Assembly (NCBI RefSeq): GCF_001368815.1
Contig: NZ_CTEI01000001.1
Coordinates: forward strand, 1,364,001 to 1,428,000
Direction: 5' to 3'
DNA from: Paraliobacillus sp. PM-2
Lineage (GTDB): Bacteria > Bacillota > Bacilli > Bacillales > Amphibacillaceae
DNA: 64,000 nucleotides
The position numbers were made by a program, and so were the translations under genes. Under the pieces are notes generated by a model. The model was not told where the DNA came from, did not search any database, and was given only the letters and a program-made list of their open reading frames with translations. This document shows positions 43,514 through 52,144 of this stretch, piece by piece (the first letter of the stretch is position 1; every line of letters begins with the position of its first letter).

Positions 43514-44050
43514 TTATTTATTTAGACCTGCTTGAAGTTGAGTGACTTCCGCTGCAAGTGCATGTATACGTTCAATAAGTGCTTGATCAACAATTTCATT
43601 TACATCATTAAATGATTCGCTATGTGCAAAGATAGAAATCGTTGGAACTAATCCTTTTAAATAAGAAAGTACTGGTTTTAAATGATATTCAGACACAAGA
43701 AAATGTTTATCTACAGACCCAGTTGTTACTATTCCAGTTACTTTTTGTTTCAAAGCGTTGACTGGCAGATGATCAAGTAAATTTTTCAAAGCACCCGTAA
43801 TTGATGCTTGATAAATTGGCGTACCAAAAATTATAATATCTGCTTCTATTATTTTATTGACCACTTGAAATGTATCTTCATTATAAAAGGCTAACGGCTC
43901 TCCTCGAACAAACTCTACTTCCACATCTCTTAGGTCAATTAATTCTGTGACTGCATTCGAATTAATTTGCTTCGTTGCTTCTAATACATGATGAACCATT
44001 ACATTTGTTTTCCATCCAGCTAATGCACCTGAAACACCAACTATTTTCAT
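43514..44050 (-). CDS. NADPH-dependent FMN reductase
   Basis: A 178-aa flavoprotein of the SsuE/MsuE-like group. VSGALAGWKTNVMVHHVLEA is the phosphate loop; FGTPIYQASITGALKNLLDHLP is the flavin-binding signature. Supplies reduced FMN to monooxygenases or reduces quinones. Followed upstream by the RibF-like gene after 24 bases on the same strand, so the two are probably co-transcribed. Confidence 0.86.
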   Translation of the reverse strand: MKIVGVSGALAGWKTNVMVHHVLEATKQINSNAVTELIDLRDVEVEFVRGEPLAFYNEDTFQVVNKIIEADIIIFGTPIYQASITGALKNLLDHLPVNALKQKVTGIVTTGSVDKHFLVSEYHLKPVLSYLKGLVPTISIFAHSESFNDVNEIVDQALIERIHALAAEVTQLQAGLNK

Positions 44051-44074
44051 TCTATCACCTACTTTTAAAGATTC

Positions 44075-44980
44075 TTATCCATTCTGAACTGAAATAAGTT
44101 TCTCTGCAATTTTTTTATCTTGTTTCATTTGCATGATTAATGCATCTAGATCCGAAAAATCTTTTTCTTCACGCATAAAATGTAAAAAGGATACAGAGAC
44201 CGTATTCTCATAAAGATCTCCAGTATAATTTAAAATATGAGCTTCGATTAAGTAGCCATCTCCATTAACAGCAGGACGATAGCCAGCACTTATTAACACA
44301 TTATAATATTCTGTAATGACATCTTCTTTATGAATACCAACGATACCAAAATAAACTCCCGGTTTAGGCATTACATAATGGTCCACTTCTCCCAGATTAA
44401 GCGTTGGAAAGCCTAGTTTTCTTCCCATCTTCTCTCCATGAACCACTTTACCAATAATCGTATATGGTTGACCCAACAATGCTTGAGCTTGCTCTACATG
44501 ACCATTCACAATGGAAGAAGACACCATGTCATCAGTGACGGTATCTTCATTTACCTTCACTCCAGAAACAACCTCCACTTGAATACCCATCTGTCTAAAT
44601 TTGTTAATTAATTGCGAGGAAAGGACATTATTATCTAGTAATGCTTGATCTATTACGATACGGTGAATTATTAATTGAGAAAATAAATCAGTAATCAAAT
44701 CTTCAAGTGTTTTTCCTTCTTGTGGCCTTAATTGAGTATATTTAGATACATGATATTGTTCCAATAATTGAAATAGTAATTTATCTGATGTCACTTTCTT
44801 TCCCTTCAAAAAAAAATTTAAATCAATAACAGCTACTTTTTCTTCTGTATCTTTTAATGATCTTTTTGCTGTTTGTAAGACATGTTGCTTTCCCCTATGA
44901 AAAATATCAAAGCACCCTAATACTAGGGTAAATGGTGTTCGATCCATTTGTGATTGTTTTGAGATTCCTATAGATTCCAT
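44075..44980 (-). CDS. RibF-like protein: riboflavin kinase with degenerate FAD-synthetase domain
   Basis: A 301-aa homologue of bifunctional RibF. The C-terminal flavokinase part keeps GRKLGFPTLN and the Glu of LIEAHILNYTGDLY, so FMN synthesis is plausible. In the N-terminal half the HxGH nucleotidyltransfer motif is HRGK (CFDIFHRGKQHVL) and the SSTxIR motif is reduced to SSSI, so FAD synthesis is probably lost. It likely supplies FMN to the FMN reductase next door. ATG after AGAGGG. Confidence 0.82.
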   Translation of the reverse strand: MESIGISKQSQMDRTPFTLVLGCFDIFHRGKQHVLQTAKRSLKDTEEKVAVIDLNFFLKGKKVTSDKLLFQLLEQYHVSKYTQLRPQEGKTLEDLITDLFSQLIIHRIVIDQALLDNNVLSSQLINKFRQMGIQVEVVSGVKVNEDTVTDDMVSSSIVNGHVEQAQALLGQPYTIIGKVVHGEKMGRKLGFPTLNLGEVDHYVMPKPGVYFGIVGIHKEDVITEYYNVLISAGYRPAVNGDGYLIEAHILNYTGDLYENTVSVSFLHFMREEKDFSDLDALIMQMKQDKKIAEKLISVQNG

Positions 44981-45104
44981 ATTTAACCCTCTTTATACAA
45001 CAATTTAAAATGCATGCTTACTTCCTATCTTACAATAAATTAAACGTTACACAAATAGAAATGCAACCTTTCTGAATACAAATAGACTTTTTTAGTCTAT
45101 TAAA

Positions 45105-45150
45105 AAAAGGATTACGCATCCCATTTGCAATTGGATGAGCAATCCTTTCT
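45105..45150 (-). terminator. Terminator of the NAD(P)-binding reductase gene
   Basis: AAAGGATT..GCATCC pairs with GGATG..AATCCTTT, with A/T-rich tails. Lies between the RibF-like gene and the reductase. Confidence 0.7.
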
Positions 45151-45167
45151 TTAACACTTATAAAAAA

Positions 45168-45818
45168 CTAACTATTTTGCACAGCTTCTTTAATAGGTGT
45201 ATCTCCGCTAACAATCTGAAATTCCTTACCAATTGTTTTATCATTTTGTAATGTTTGCAAAATTACTTCTGCCACATCTTCTCTTGGAATTTCACCACGT
45301 TCTACTTTTTCTGCTAATTGGACCTTAGTTGTACCTTTTTCATTTGTTAAAGCACCTGGGTGAACAATCGTATAATCAAGATCCGTGCCTCTTAACCATT
45401 CATCAGCATAATGTTTTGCGACTACATAGGGTGAAAAAGAAGATGGTGCTGCTTGGATCGCTTCACGTGTTGTATCAAATGAGCTTATCATTACAAATCG
45501 TTTCACACCTACTTTTTTAGCAGCTTCTATTGTTTTTACAGCACCATCTAAATCAATTAAAATCGTCTTATCTTTCCCTGTTTTTGGTCCAGATCCTGCA
45601 GTAAAGACAATTGCATCTACATCTTGAGCTGCTTTTGCAATGTCGTCCACGTCACTTTCTAAATCCACCATAACAGGTTCGGCGCCTAACTCTCTAAAAT
45701 AATTAGCCTGTTCCTGCTTACGTATCATCGCTTTCGCCTGTAACCCTTCACTCTTTTGAATCATAGCAACAAGGTGTCTCCCTATTTGACCATTTGCTCC
45801 TACTACTAATATATTCAT
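45168..45818 (-). CDS. NAD(P)-binding atypical short-chain reductase (YwnB-like)
   Basis: A 216-aa Rossmann protein with VVGANGQIGRHLV at the start and VFTAGSGPKTG and SSFDTTREA segments typical of the NmrA/SDR_a5 group. Atypical: no clear YxxxK, so it may bind NADPH as a sensor or reduce small carbonyls. ATG chosen after AAAGG. It has its own terminator and is not obviously part of the flavin gene pair. Confidence 0.8.
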   Translation of the reverse strand: MNILVVGANGQIGRHLVAMIQKSEGLQAKAMIRKQEQANYFRELGAEPVMVDLESDVDDIAKAAQDVDAIVFTAGSGPKTGKDKTILIDLDGAVKTIEAAKKVGVKRFVMISSFDTTREAIQAAPSSFSPYVVAKHYADEWLRGTDLDYTIVHPGALTNEKGTTKVQLAEKVERGEIPREDVAEVILQTLQNDKTIGKEFQIVSGDTPIKEAVQNS

Positions 45819-45959
45819 TATAACCATCCTTTCCTCAATTGATTACGAAATAGCATGCCTCATTAATTGTTTTCATATATCCAATCACTATCCATTTTTA
45901 CTTATACCTCAGATCATCAACAATAAAACATGAACTAAAACTATAAGAAACAATAGAAA

Positions 45960-46083
45960 AAGCCTAATTTGCGAATTAAAGTTAATAACTTTTAACTTTA
46001 TTTTTTCACAAATTAGGCTAAAAATTGGAGACTATCGTTTTAAATCAAATAAATAGCAGAAAGACGAATACATCACCTTTCTG
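45960..46083 (-). terminator. Two hairpins downstream of the PTS operon
   Basis: The first (46052-46083) pairs AGCAGAAAG with CTTTCTGCT just past the EIID stop. The second (near 45960-46020) has an 11-bp outer stem AGCCTAATTTG/CAAATTAGGCT. Either could end the PTS transcript; T-runs are weak. Confidence 0.5.
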
Positions 46084-46097
46084 CTATCTATTACCTC

Positions 46098-46952
46098 TTA
46101 AACAATTCCTAGTAAACTACCTGCGATACCAATAACAAGTGTGACACCGATTAAAGTTAAAGGAGATCTTCCTTTTTTAAGTAACCAATAACAGAAGACA
46201 GTATACACTAATGGTAGTAATGCAGGCATAATAGAATCTAATACTTCTGTCTGTATATTAACTGGTATTTCACCTGCTTGTATGGTCCAATCAAGTTTGA
46301 AATTTACGTAAGATGCAATTAAGGCGGCAACAACGGAAATACCGACAATAGATGCAGCACGTGATATTTTCTTTGTACCCTCTTTAAGAGAACTAATGGC
46401 TGCAGTTCCTTTTTTATAACCATAATGCATTAAGAAGAATCGTAAACCGAAATGAACAGCATTAAAGGCGAGTAAGAATAGAATAGGCCCCATTATATTT
46501 CCTTCGGTGGCTAATGATGCGGCTATACCACCAGTAATAGGAAGTAATGTTAACCAGAATAAAGCATCACCTATACCACCTAATGGTCCCATTAAGGCAA
46601 CCTTTATACCTCGTATCGCACTTCTATTTTCTTTCGCTTCTTCCATTGCCAAAATGATAGATTGCACAAAAGTTATTAAAAACGGGTGCGTGTTAAAGAA
46701 TTGCATATGGTCTAATGTAGCTGCTTTTAAATCATCTTTATCTTTATGAATTTTTTTCAAACCTGGTAAAATACTATATAACCATCCACCAGCCTGCATT
46801 CTTTCATAGTTAAAAGATGCTTGTAAGAATAAAGAGCGCCATACCATGTGATTTAAATCTTTTTTTGTTAAAACTTTCTCAGAAGTAGGATCATTGTAAC
46901 CATCTTTTATTATTTCATCTTTATTAATTTGCTCTTGTTCTTTAGATACCAT
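46098..46952 (-). CDS. PTS mannose-family EIID component
   Basis: A 284-aa membrane component of the mannose-type sugar phosphotransferase. Features: LNHMVWRSLFLQASFNYERMQ, MGPLGGIGDALFW and C-terminal helices. Its ATG lies inside the last codons of EIIC (11-base overlap), so translation is coupled. Substrate suggested to be GalNAc, galactosamine or a related sugar by the aga-type genes next to it; mannose or fructose remain possible. Confidence 0.9.
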   Translation of the reverse strand: MVSKEQEQINKDEIIKDGYNDPTSEKVLTKKDLNHMVWRSLFLQASFNYERMQAGGWLYSILPGLKKIHKDKDDLKAATLDHMQFFNTHPFLITFVQSIILAMEEAKENRSAIRGIKVALMGPLGGIGDALFWLTLLPITGGIAASLATEGNIMGPILFLLAFNAVHFGLRFFLMHYGYKKGTAAISSLKEGTKKISRAASIVGISVVAALIASYVNFKLDWTIQAGEIPVNIQTEVLDSIMPALLPLVYTVFCYWLLKKGRSPLTLIGVTLVIGIAGSLLGIV

Positions 46953-47727
46953 CAGAATAATCCTCCTCATCTGCCACTCCAGCATTTGCTGTTTTTACTT
47001 TAGGAGATCCGCCACCAAACGAGAAATCATATGCTGCAATAGCTACTGCGATAATTGCTACAGCTAAAATCGGTAATTGTAGATAAGCTATCGCAACAAA
47101 ACCAATCGCGAAAAATGGTGCATATGTCCATTTGAACATAATTTTCATTAACATTGCGAAACCGACGGCTGGCATAATTCCACCTGCAACTGTAAGTCCA
47201 TTAGTTAACCACTCTGGCATCAAGCTAACAAATTCTGCTGCTTTTTCTGCTCCAAAATAAATTGGCAGAAATGAAATGATAAAGAAGAAAACGAATAGAA
47301 TTACCGGACCTAAATAATTAAGTCGATCAATTGCCTTTAAATTTCCTTTTAATACATACTGATCCATTTTATGCATAATTGGTGAATATGCAGTAAATAG
47401 TAAAGTTATAATTGCCTGTGCAGCTACCGCAAATGGAACAGCAATACCAACTGCTGTTTGCGGTTCTTGACCAACAAGAACCGCAAACGCTGTACCAATA
47501 ACACCGCCTATAACAACGTTTGGTGGCTGTGCACCAGCAAGTGGTACCATCCCTGCCCAAACTAGTTCTAATGTTGCACCCGCAATCAGACCTGTTTGTA
47601 AGTCACCTAGTATCAAACCTATTACAGCACCTGCTACGATAGGTCTGTGTAGGTGAGTTAATCCATTAAACTGATCAATACCAGCAATACCAGCCCATAG
47701 CCCAATAAGTATAGCTTCTACTAACAC
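46942..47727 (-). CDS. PTS mannose-family EIIC component
   Basis: A 261-aa permease that forms the sugar channel with EIID. EAILIGLWAGIAGIDQFNG and GGVIGTAFAVLVGQEPQTAV match EIIC of the mannose/sorbose/N-acetylgalactosamine family. Start at GTG after GGGGGAG. Part of a four-gene operon A-B-C-D. Confidence 0.9.
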   Translation of the reverse strand: MLVEAILIGLWAGIAGIDQFNGLTHLHRPIVAGAVIGLILGDLQTGLIAGATLELVWAGMVPLAGAQPPNVVIGGVIGTAFAVLVGQEPQTAVGIAVPFAVAAQAIITLLFTAYSPIMHKMDQYVLKGNLKAIDRLNYLGPVILFVFFFIISFLPIYFGAEKAAEFVSLMPEWLTNGLTVAGGIMPAVGFAMLMKIMFKWTYAPFFAIGFVAIAYLQLPILAVAIIAVAIAAYDFSFGGGSPKVKTANAGVADEEDYSDGI

Positions 47728-47776
47728 TGTCTCTCCCCCTATCAATAAATGTTATGGCATATCACTTCCATATAAA

Positions 47777-48259
47777 CTAATCAATCTTTGTCATTAAATC
47801 AAAACCACGTTCGTTTGGAATTCCTCTAACTTCTAACTCAATTCCTAGTTGATCTAGTTCTTTAAACGTTTGAATATCTTTTTCATCAAGTGAAACCGTT
47901 GGCGAAATTTGTTTTTTCCCTTCAGCAAAGTGAATATTCCCTACATTTATCTTCTTTATAGGCACCCCCCCTTTCACTAGTTCTAATGCATCCTGTGGCG
48001 TCTTAACAACCAATAGAATCTTTTGTCTTGGTGCGGCTTTTCCAATAATACGAGCGGTTTTTTCTATAGTAAAATATCTACTTTCCGTACTATCCGGAAG
48101 AGCCATATCCATTAGATTTTGTTGAACACTATCATTGGCAGCTTCATCATTAGCAACAATAACTAAGTTTGCACCCAACGTATTTGTCCAAGTCATGCCT
48201 ACTTGCCCATGTACTAAACGATTATCAATTCTAGTTAATAAAATGTTTGGTGTACCCAT
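47777..48259 (-). CDS. PTS mannose-family EIIB component
   Basis: A 160-aa soluble protein carrying the phosphorylatable His in RIDNRLVHGQVGMTW (His17). Passes the phosphate from EIIA to the sugar. The ATG follows AGGAGGGA; a TTG one codon earlier is closer to the site and could also be used. Confidence 0.92.
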   Translation of the reverse strand: MGTPNILLTRIDNRLVHGQVGMTWTNTLGANLVIVANDEAANDSVQQNLMDMALPDSTESRYFTIEKTARIIGKAAPRQKILLVVKTPQDALELVKGGVPIKKINVGNIHFAEGKKQISPTVSLDEKDIQTFKELDQLGIELEVRGIPNERGFDLMTKID

Positions 48260-48310
48260 CAATAAATTCCCTCCTAATGTATATGAATTAAATCTTTAAA
48301 ATATTACTTA

Positions 48311-48733
48311 CTAAATGCCATCTTCTCTTTCAACTTTTTGTTTTTCTTTGGATTGATAATGCTGAAGCCCATCTTCTCCAGCACGAATGGCTTGTGTTAC
48401 AAATTGATCTAACCCTAATTCACGACTAAACATTCCATCTAATAACGATGGTAAATTAACTCCAGAAATTACTTTCACATTCTTCCTTTCTATTGATAAA
48501 ATGACAGATTGGTTGAAAGGTGTTCCACCAGGTATATCTGTAAAAACAACCACCCCATCTCCCTGTTCAACTTCTGCTATTGCTAGACCCAACTCATTCT
48601 TTAATTGGCTAACATTCATCCCTTCCTTAAAATCAATTGCTTTCATATGTTCTTGTTCACCAGCAATTAATTGAATAGATGAATAAATTCCTGAAGCAAA
48701 TTGCCCATGACCACAAATGACAATTCCAATCAT
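48311..48733 (-). CDS. PTS mannose-family EIIA component
   Basis: A 140-aa EIIA with the active His at position 9 (IVICGHGQFASG), receiving phosphate from HPr. VVFTDIPGGTPFNQSVI is the conserved second motif. First gene of the operon; a cre-like box lies about 35 bases upstream, and about 600 bp of sequence upstream separates it from a divergent dehydrogenase gene. Confidence 0.92.
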   Translation of the reverse strand: MIGIVICGHGQFASGIYSSIQLIAGEQEHMKAIDFKEGMNVSQLKNELGLAIAEVEQGDGVVVFTDIPGGTPFNQSVILSIERKNVKVISGVNLPSLLDGMFSRELGLDQFVTQAIRAGEDGLQHYQSKEKQKVEREDGI

Positions 48734-49345
48734 AGTTTCCCTTCTTCCTTTGTAAAAAATGATTTAAAGCAAGCGTTTACATTGAACTTCTTTATTACAT
48801 GGCAAATATCTTCTACAATATCCAGAATCGTTTTTGATATAAGCAACCCTCTCGACTAAAAAGGTGAGATAATAATGAATTATTTAGCTCACGTCCCGTC
48901 TAGTTAGTGAACAGATTATCAATAAACTGAATTATCAAGATCCATATTTACCCTTGTTCATACTCTATCTGATAGATACTCACTTGTTGTATGAATTTAT
49001 TGAACTTATCAATGCTTCTTTATTTTGCTCATTGTTATATGTATGTGCTTATCTAGTAAATATACTTATTTTTTTATTTCCAATATCCATAATATTTTTC
49101 AAATAGTTGATTATTGTATACATCTGCTCCGTCGACATTAGAACTCCTAAACATAAGTACAAATCCCACTTATTTTTAACAAGAAGTGTTAGCATAAAAC
49201 ACAAAATGTATTCGTAACTTTATATAAGCACTAATCCACTGGAATAGGTTCGATCCACTCAAATCAAATTACTGTATTAACAAAATGCTTATTGTTAAAA
49301 TATAACTAATTAAGAAATATTACTATCAAAATTGGAGGCATTTAC
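48734..49345. promoter_or_regulatory. Divergent intergenic region between PTS EIIA and SDR gene
   Basis: About 610 bases with no credible gene. It holds the cre-like site near the PTS start and an imperfect dyad around 48862-48891 (GTGAG..TAATA / TATT..GCTCAC). No clear consensus promoters were seen for either side; no sigma-54 (TGGCAC-N5-TTGC) boxes either, although those often drive mannose-family PTS operons. Confidence 0.5.
48768..48781. promoter_or_regulatory. cre-like site (CcpA) upstream of the PTS operon
   Basis: AGCAAGCGTTTACA differs from the Bacillus cre consensus TGNAARCGNWWWCA at one position only and lies 35-48 bases before EIIA. Suggests catabolite repression by CcpA. Confidence 0.6.
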
Positions 49346-50101
49346 ATGGAAAGATTAAAAGACAAAGTAGTGATTATTACTGGTGGTGCTGGTGGAATTG
49401 GCAGTGGTATGGCTAAAGCTATGGTTAAAGAAGGTGCGATCGTTTCCATTGTTGATGTAAATGAAGAAACTGGAAAGTCAATGGAGAAAGAACTGCAAGC
49501 TTACTCTCCTAACTCCATGTTTTTGCAAGCTGATTTAATGGATAGAGATAACCTTGGAAAAATTATTTCTACTGTTGTAGACAAATATGGAAAAATTGAT
49601 GTGCTCGTTAATAATGCACACGCATCGAAGCAAGCATCATTTGAAGATACAACACAAGCTGACATAGACTTATCATTTAATACTGGATTCTATCCAACCT
49701 TTTATTTGATGAAGGCCGCATTTCCTTATCTGAAAGAAACAAAAGGAAATGTTATTAACTTTGCTTCTGGGGCAGGATTAGCTGGGCACGAAACACAAGC
49801 TTCTTATGCTGCTGCAAAAGAAGCTATCCGCGGCATTTCTCGTGTAGCAGCAAACGAATGGGGCAAATTCGGTATAAATGTTAACCTTATTAGTCCGATT
49901 GCTTATTCTCCAGGTGTCGAAGCTTGGGCGAATGCTCAACCAGAATATTATGAGTCAGTAAAAAATCAAATTCCATTAGGTCGTTTTGGTGATGTAGAAA
50001 AAGATATTGGTAGCGTTGCTGTATTTCTTGCATCTGATGACGCGCAGTACATGACAGGTCAAACATTGATGGCAGATGGTGGATCTATTATGCTACGATA
50101 A
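49346..50101 (+). CDS. Short-chain dehydrogenase/reductase (SDR) 1
   Basis: A 251-aa classical SDR: TGGAGGIG cofactor loop, Asp after beta-2 (VDVNEE, favouring NAD+), NNAHAS instead of the usual NNAG, and a YAAAK active site with the Ser in FASGAG. The C-terminus MADGGS is normal. TTGGAGGC precedes the ATG. Followed by a second SDR after 83 bases. Substrate unknown; sugar, polyol or keto-acid are possible given the location beside sugar genes. Confidence 0.85.
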   Translation: MERLKDKVVIITGGAGGIGSGMAKAMVKEGAIVSIVDVNEETGKSMEKELQAYSPNSMFLQADLMDRDNLGKIISTVVDKYGKIDVLVNNAHASKQASFEDTTQADIDLSFNTGFYPTFYLMKAAFPYLKETKGNVINFASGAGLAGHETQASYAAAKEAIRGISRVAANEWGKFGINVNLISPIAYSPGVEAWANAQPEYYESVKNQIPLGRFGDVEKDIGSVAVFLASDDAQYMTGQTLMADGGSIMLR

Positions 50102-50184
50102 GTCTTTCCTATCCCCCTATTGTTATTTAATGGTATTTCATATGAAATATACATGAATAAAATAAATATTTAGGAGGCATTACG

Positions 50185-50919
50185 ATGGACAGATTAGCCA
50201 ATAAAGTTGCGATTATTACAGGGGCTTCACGAGGAATGGGAGCTTCACATGCTCGTTTATTTGTAGATGAGGGAGCAAAAGTAGTTATTGCTGATATTCT
50301 TGAAGAAGAAGGCGAACAATTAGCAAATGAACTTGGAGATAATGCAGCGTTTATTAAGCTTGATGTAACGAAGAAAGAAAACTGGGAAAAGGCTGTTTCC
50401 TTTGCTGAAGATACATTTGGTCCTGTAAATGTCTTAGTCAACAATGCTGGTATTACAATGAATAAAACGATTGAAGAGATCACCGAAGAAGAGTATAGAA
50501 AAATCATTGATATTAATCAAGTTTCTGTTCTATTAGGAATGAAAGCTGTTATTCCTTCTATGAAAAAAGCAACTATTGGTTCAATCGTAAATATTTCATC
50601 TCTTAATGGTCTTGTTGGTGGTGCGATTGGGTATACCGATACAAAATTTGCTGTAAGAGGTATGTCAAAAGCCGCTGCGCTTGGTCTAGCTCATTATAAT
50701 ATTCGAGTTAATTCTGTGCATCCAGGAGTTATTGAAACACCAATGATCGCACAAGAAGACGCCAAAGAAGCCGTTAAAGAATTTTCAAAATTCATTCCTA
50801 ATAAAAGAGTAGCAAAACCAGAAGAGGTATCAAATCTCGTATTATACCTTGCTTCTGATGAATCTAGTTATAGCACTGGTTCGGAGTTTGTCGTTGATGG
50901 GGGGCTCACCGCCCAATAA
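50185..50919 (+). CDS. Short-chain dehydrogenase/reductase (SDR) 2
   Basis: A 244-aa classical SDR with TGASRGMG, ADILEEEG (NAD+-type Asp), NNAGIT, and YTDTK with Ser in NISSLNG. Similar to 3-alpha/20-beta-hydroxysteroid or polyol dehydrogenases by motif order. AGGAGGC before the ATG. Paired with the previous SDR in a plus-strand unit between the two minus-strand sugar operons. Confidence 0.85.
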   Translation: MDRLANKVAIITGASRGMGASHARLFVDEGAKVVIADILEEEGEQLANELGDNAAFIKLDVTKKENWEKAVSFAEDTFGPVNVLVNNAGITMNKTIEEITEEEYRKIIDINQVSVLLGMKAVIPSMKKATIGSIVNISSLNGLVGGAIGYTDTKFAVRGMSKAAALGLAHYNIRVNSVHPGVIETPMIAQEDAKEAVKEFSKFIPNKRVAKPEEVSNLVLYLASDESSYSTGSEFVVDGGLTAQ

Positions 50920-51011
50920 CACTGAAATTATTAAAACAAAAAGAGATTCTCATGAATTAAGCTTTTAATTAGACCCATTTTTAAGGCAGGGTTATATATT
51001 ATTGGTATCAA

Positions 51012-51061
51012 TAAAAACGGTTGTTTAATTTCTTTTTTCAGAAATTGAACAACCGTTTTAA
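51012..51061. terminator. Bidirectional terminator between SDR and tagatose kinase genes
   Basis: AAAACGGTTGTT..AATTTC pairs with GAAATT..AACAACCGTTTT around a T-rich loop. Serves convergent units. Confidence 0.85.
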
Positions 51062-51073
51062 TATACTCCCTTA

Positions 51074-52003
51074 CTATATTTGTTCAACTGTAATTTGATC
51101 TACTATTGAATGCATATTTTCCGGGTTAATAGAACCTGTTTTTGGTTCCATGGCATTTAGTACACCCATACTAAGTCCAAATTTAATTAATTCTTCCGTT
51201 TCAAGCTTACGTTTTAAACCAGCGGCAAATCCTGCAATTACTGAATCGCCAGACCCGACCGGATTAATAGCATCTATCTTAGGAATTTGAGCATAGTATA
51301 AATCATTATCTTTTTTAATGATTGCACCGTTAGCACCAAGTGTGATAACCACCCATGGAATATTAGCAAAAATGTCTGAACGTAATAGATCTATTATTTG
51401 TTGTCTGTTCTCTATTTTTTCATTTACAATTTGAGCTAATTCTTCTTGATTAGGTTTTATCAAGAATGGTTTTGCCCCATCGGTTAATATCTGGTTAAGT
51501 AGCTTCCCATTAGTATCTAATAATACTGGAGTATGGTATTTTTCAGCTTTTGATATTAGCTGTAAATAAAATGAATAGCTAAGTCCTTTAGGTAAACTTC
51601 CTGAAATCGTAACAATATCAGCCTTTTTTACATATTCATCGAACACATCTAGAAATTTGTTTCCTTCCTGTTCATTAATTACAGGACCTTTTTCTAGTAT
51701 CTCTGTCTGTTTTCCATCATGTAAGATAGCTATACAGTTCCTAGTTTCCTCATCTATTTTAATAAAATGATCTTGTATGCCTATTTTAGTTATTTCATTA
51801 CTAATGAAAGCTCCTAATTCTCCACCTAGATAACCTGTTGCCATTACTTGCTCATCAAGCTGTCTTAATACCCTGCTCACATTAAGTCCCTTTCCACCAG
51901 CAGTTTTAGCAACTTCATTAACACGGTTAACTGTGTCAATATTCAATTCATCAAGATTGTAACTAATATCTACTGACGGATTCAATGTTATCGTCAAAAT
52001 CAT
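51074..52003 (-). CDS. PfkB-family hexose kinase (probable tagatose-6-phosphate kinase)
   Basis: A 309-aa ribokinase-fold sugar-phosphate kinase of the FruK/LacC group: ITLNPSVDISYNL at the start, GGKGLNVSR, LDTNGKLL and the catalytic NPVGSGDSVIAG. In this operon it should phosphorylate tagatose-6-P to the 1,6-bisphosphate; 1-phosphofructokinase activity cannot be excluded by sequence. Last gene of the GalNAc branch; terminator directly after. Confidence 0.87.
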   Translation of the reverse strand: MILTITLNPSVDISYNLDELNIDTVNRVNEVAKTAGGKGLNVSRVLRQLDEQVMATGYLGGELGAFISNEITKIGIQDHFIKIDEETRNCIAILHDGKQTEILEKGPVINEQEGNKFLDVFDEYVKKADIVTISGSLPKGLSYSFYLQLISKAEKYHTPVLLDTNGKLLNQILTDGAKPFLIKPNQEELAQIVNEKIENRQQIIDLLRSDIFANIPWVVITLGANGAIIKKDNDLYYAQIPKIDAINPVGSGDSVIAGFAAGLKRKLETEELIKFGLSMGVLNAMEPKTGSINPENMHSIVDQITVEQI

Positions 52004-52107
52004 ATTATTACCTCCTTTAATACGGATAAATATTTATTGATACAAAAAAGAAATCAAATCACTTCGATTTGAATAAACCTTTTGGTTCAAATAAAACAAA
52101 CAATAAG

Positions 52108-52131
52108 TGGAGTGGGAAATCTCCCACTCCA
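52108..52131 (-). terminator. Hairpin between the aldolase and the hexose kinase genes
   Basis: TGGAGTGGGA and TCCCACTCCA form a ten-pair stem with a four-base loop. The minus-strand tail is only moderately T-rich, so partial termination or mRNA processing is possible. Confidence 0.6.
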
Positions 52132-52144
52132 TAAATAATGTTTG

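Noticed and set aside
46942-46952. Overlap of EIIC and EIID frames, possible frameshift fusion
   Set aside because: Both proteins have full family length and the overlap is an ordinary coupled stop/start.
48862-48891. 10-codon frame with AAGGTGAG upstream of the PTS operon
   Set aside because: Too short, ends at once, and no transcription signals around it; the dyad there is noted instead.
50127-50507. 126-codon minus-strand frame opposite the second SDR gene
   Set aside because: Ser-rich translation typical of antisense to SDR codons; no ribosome site.
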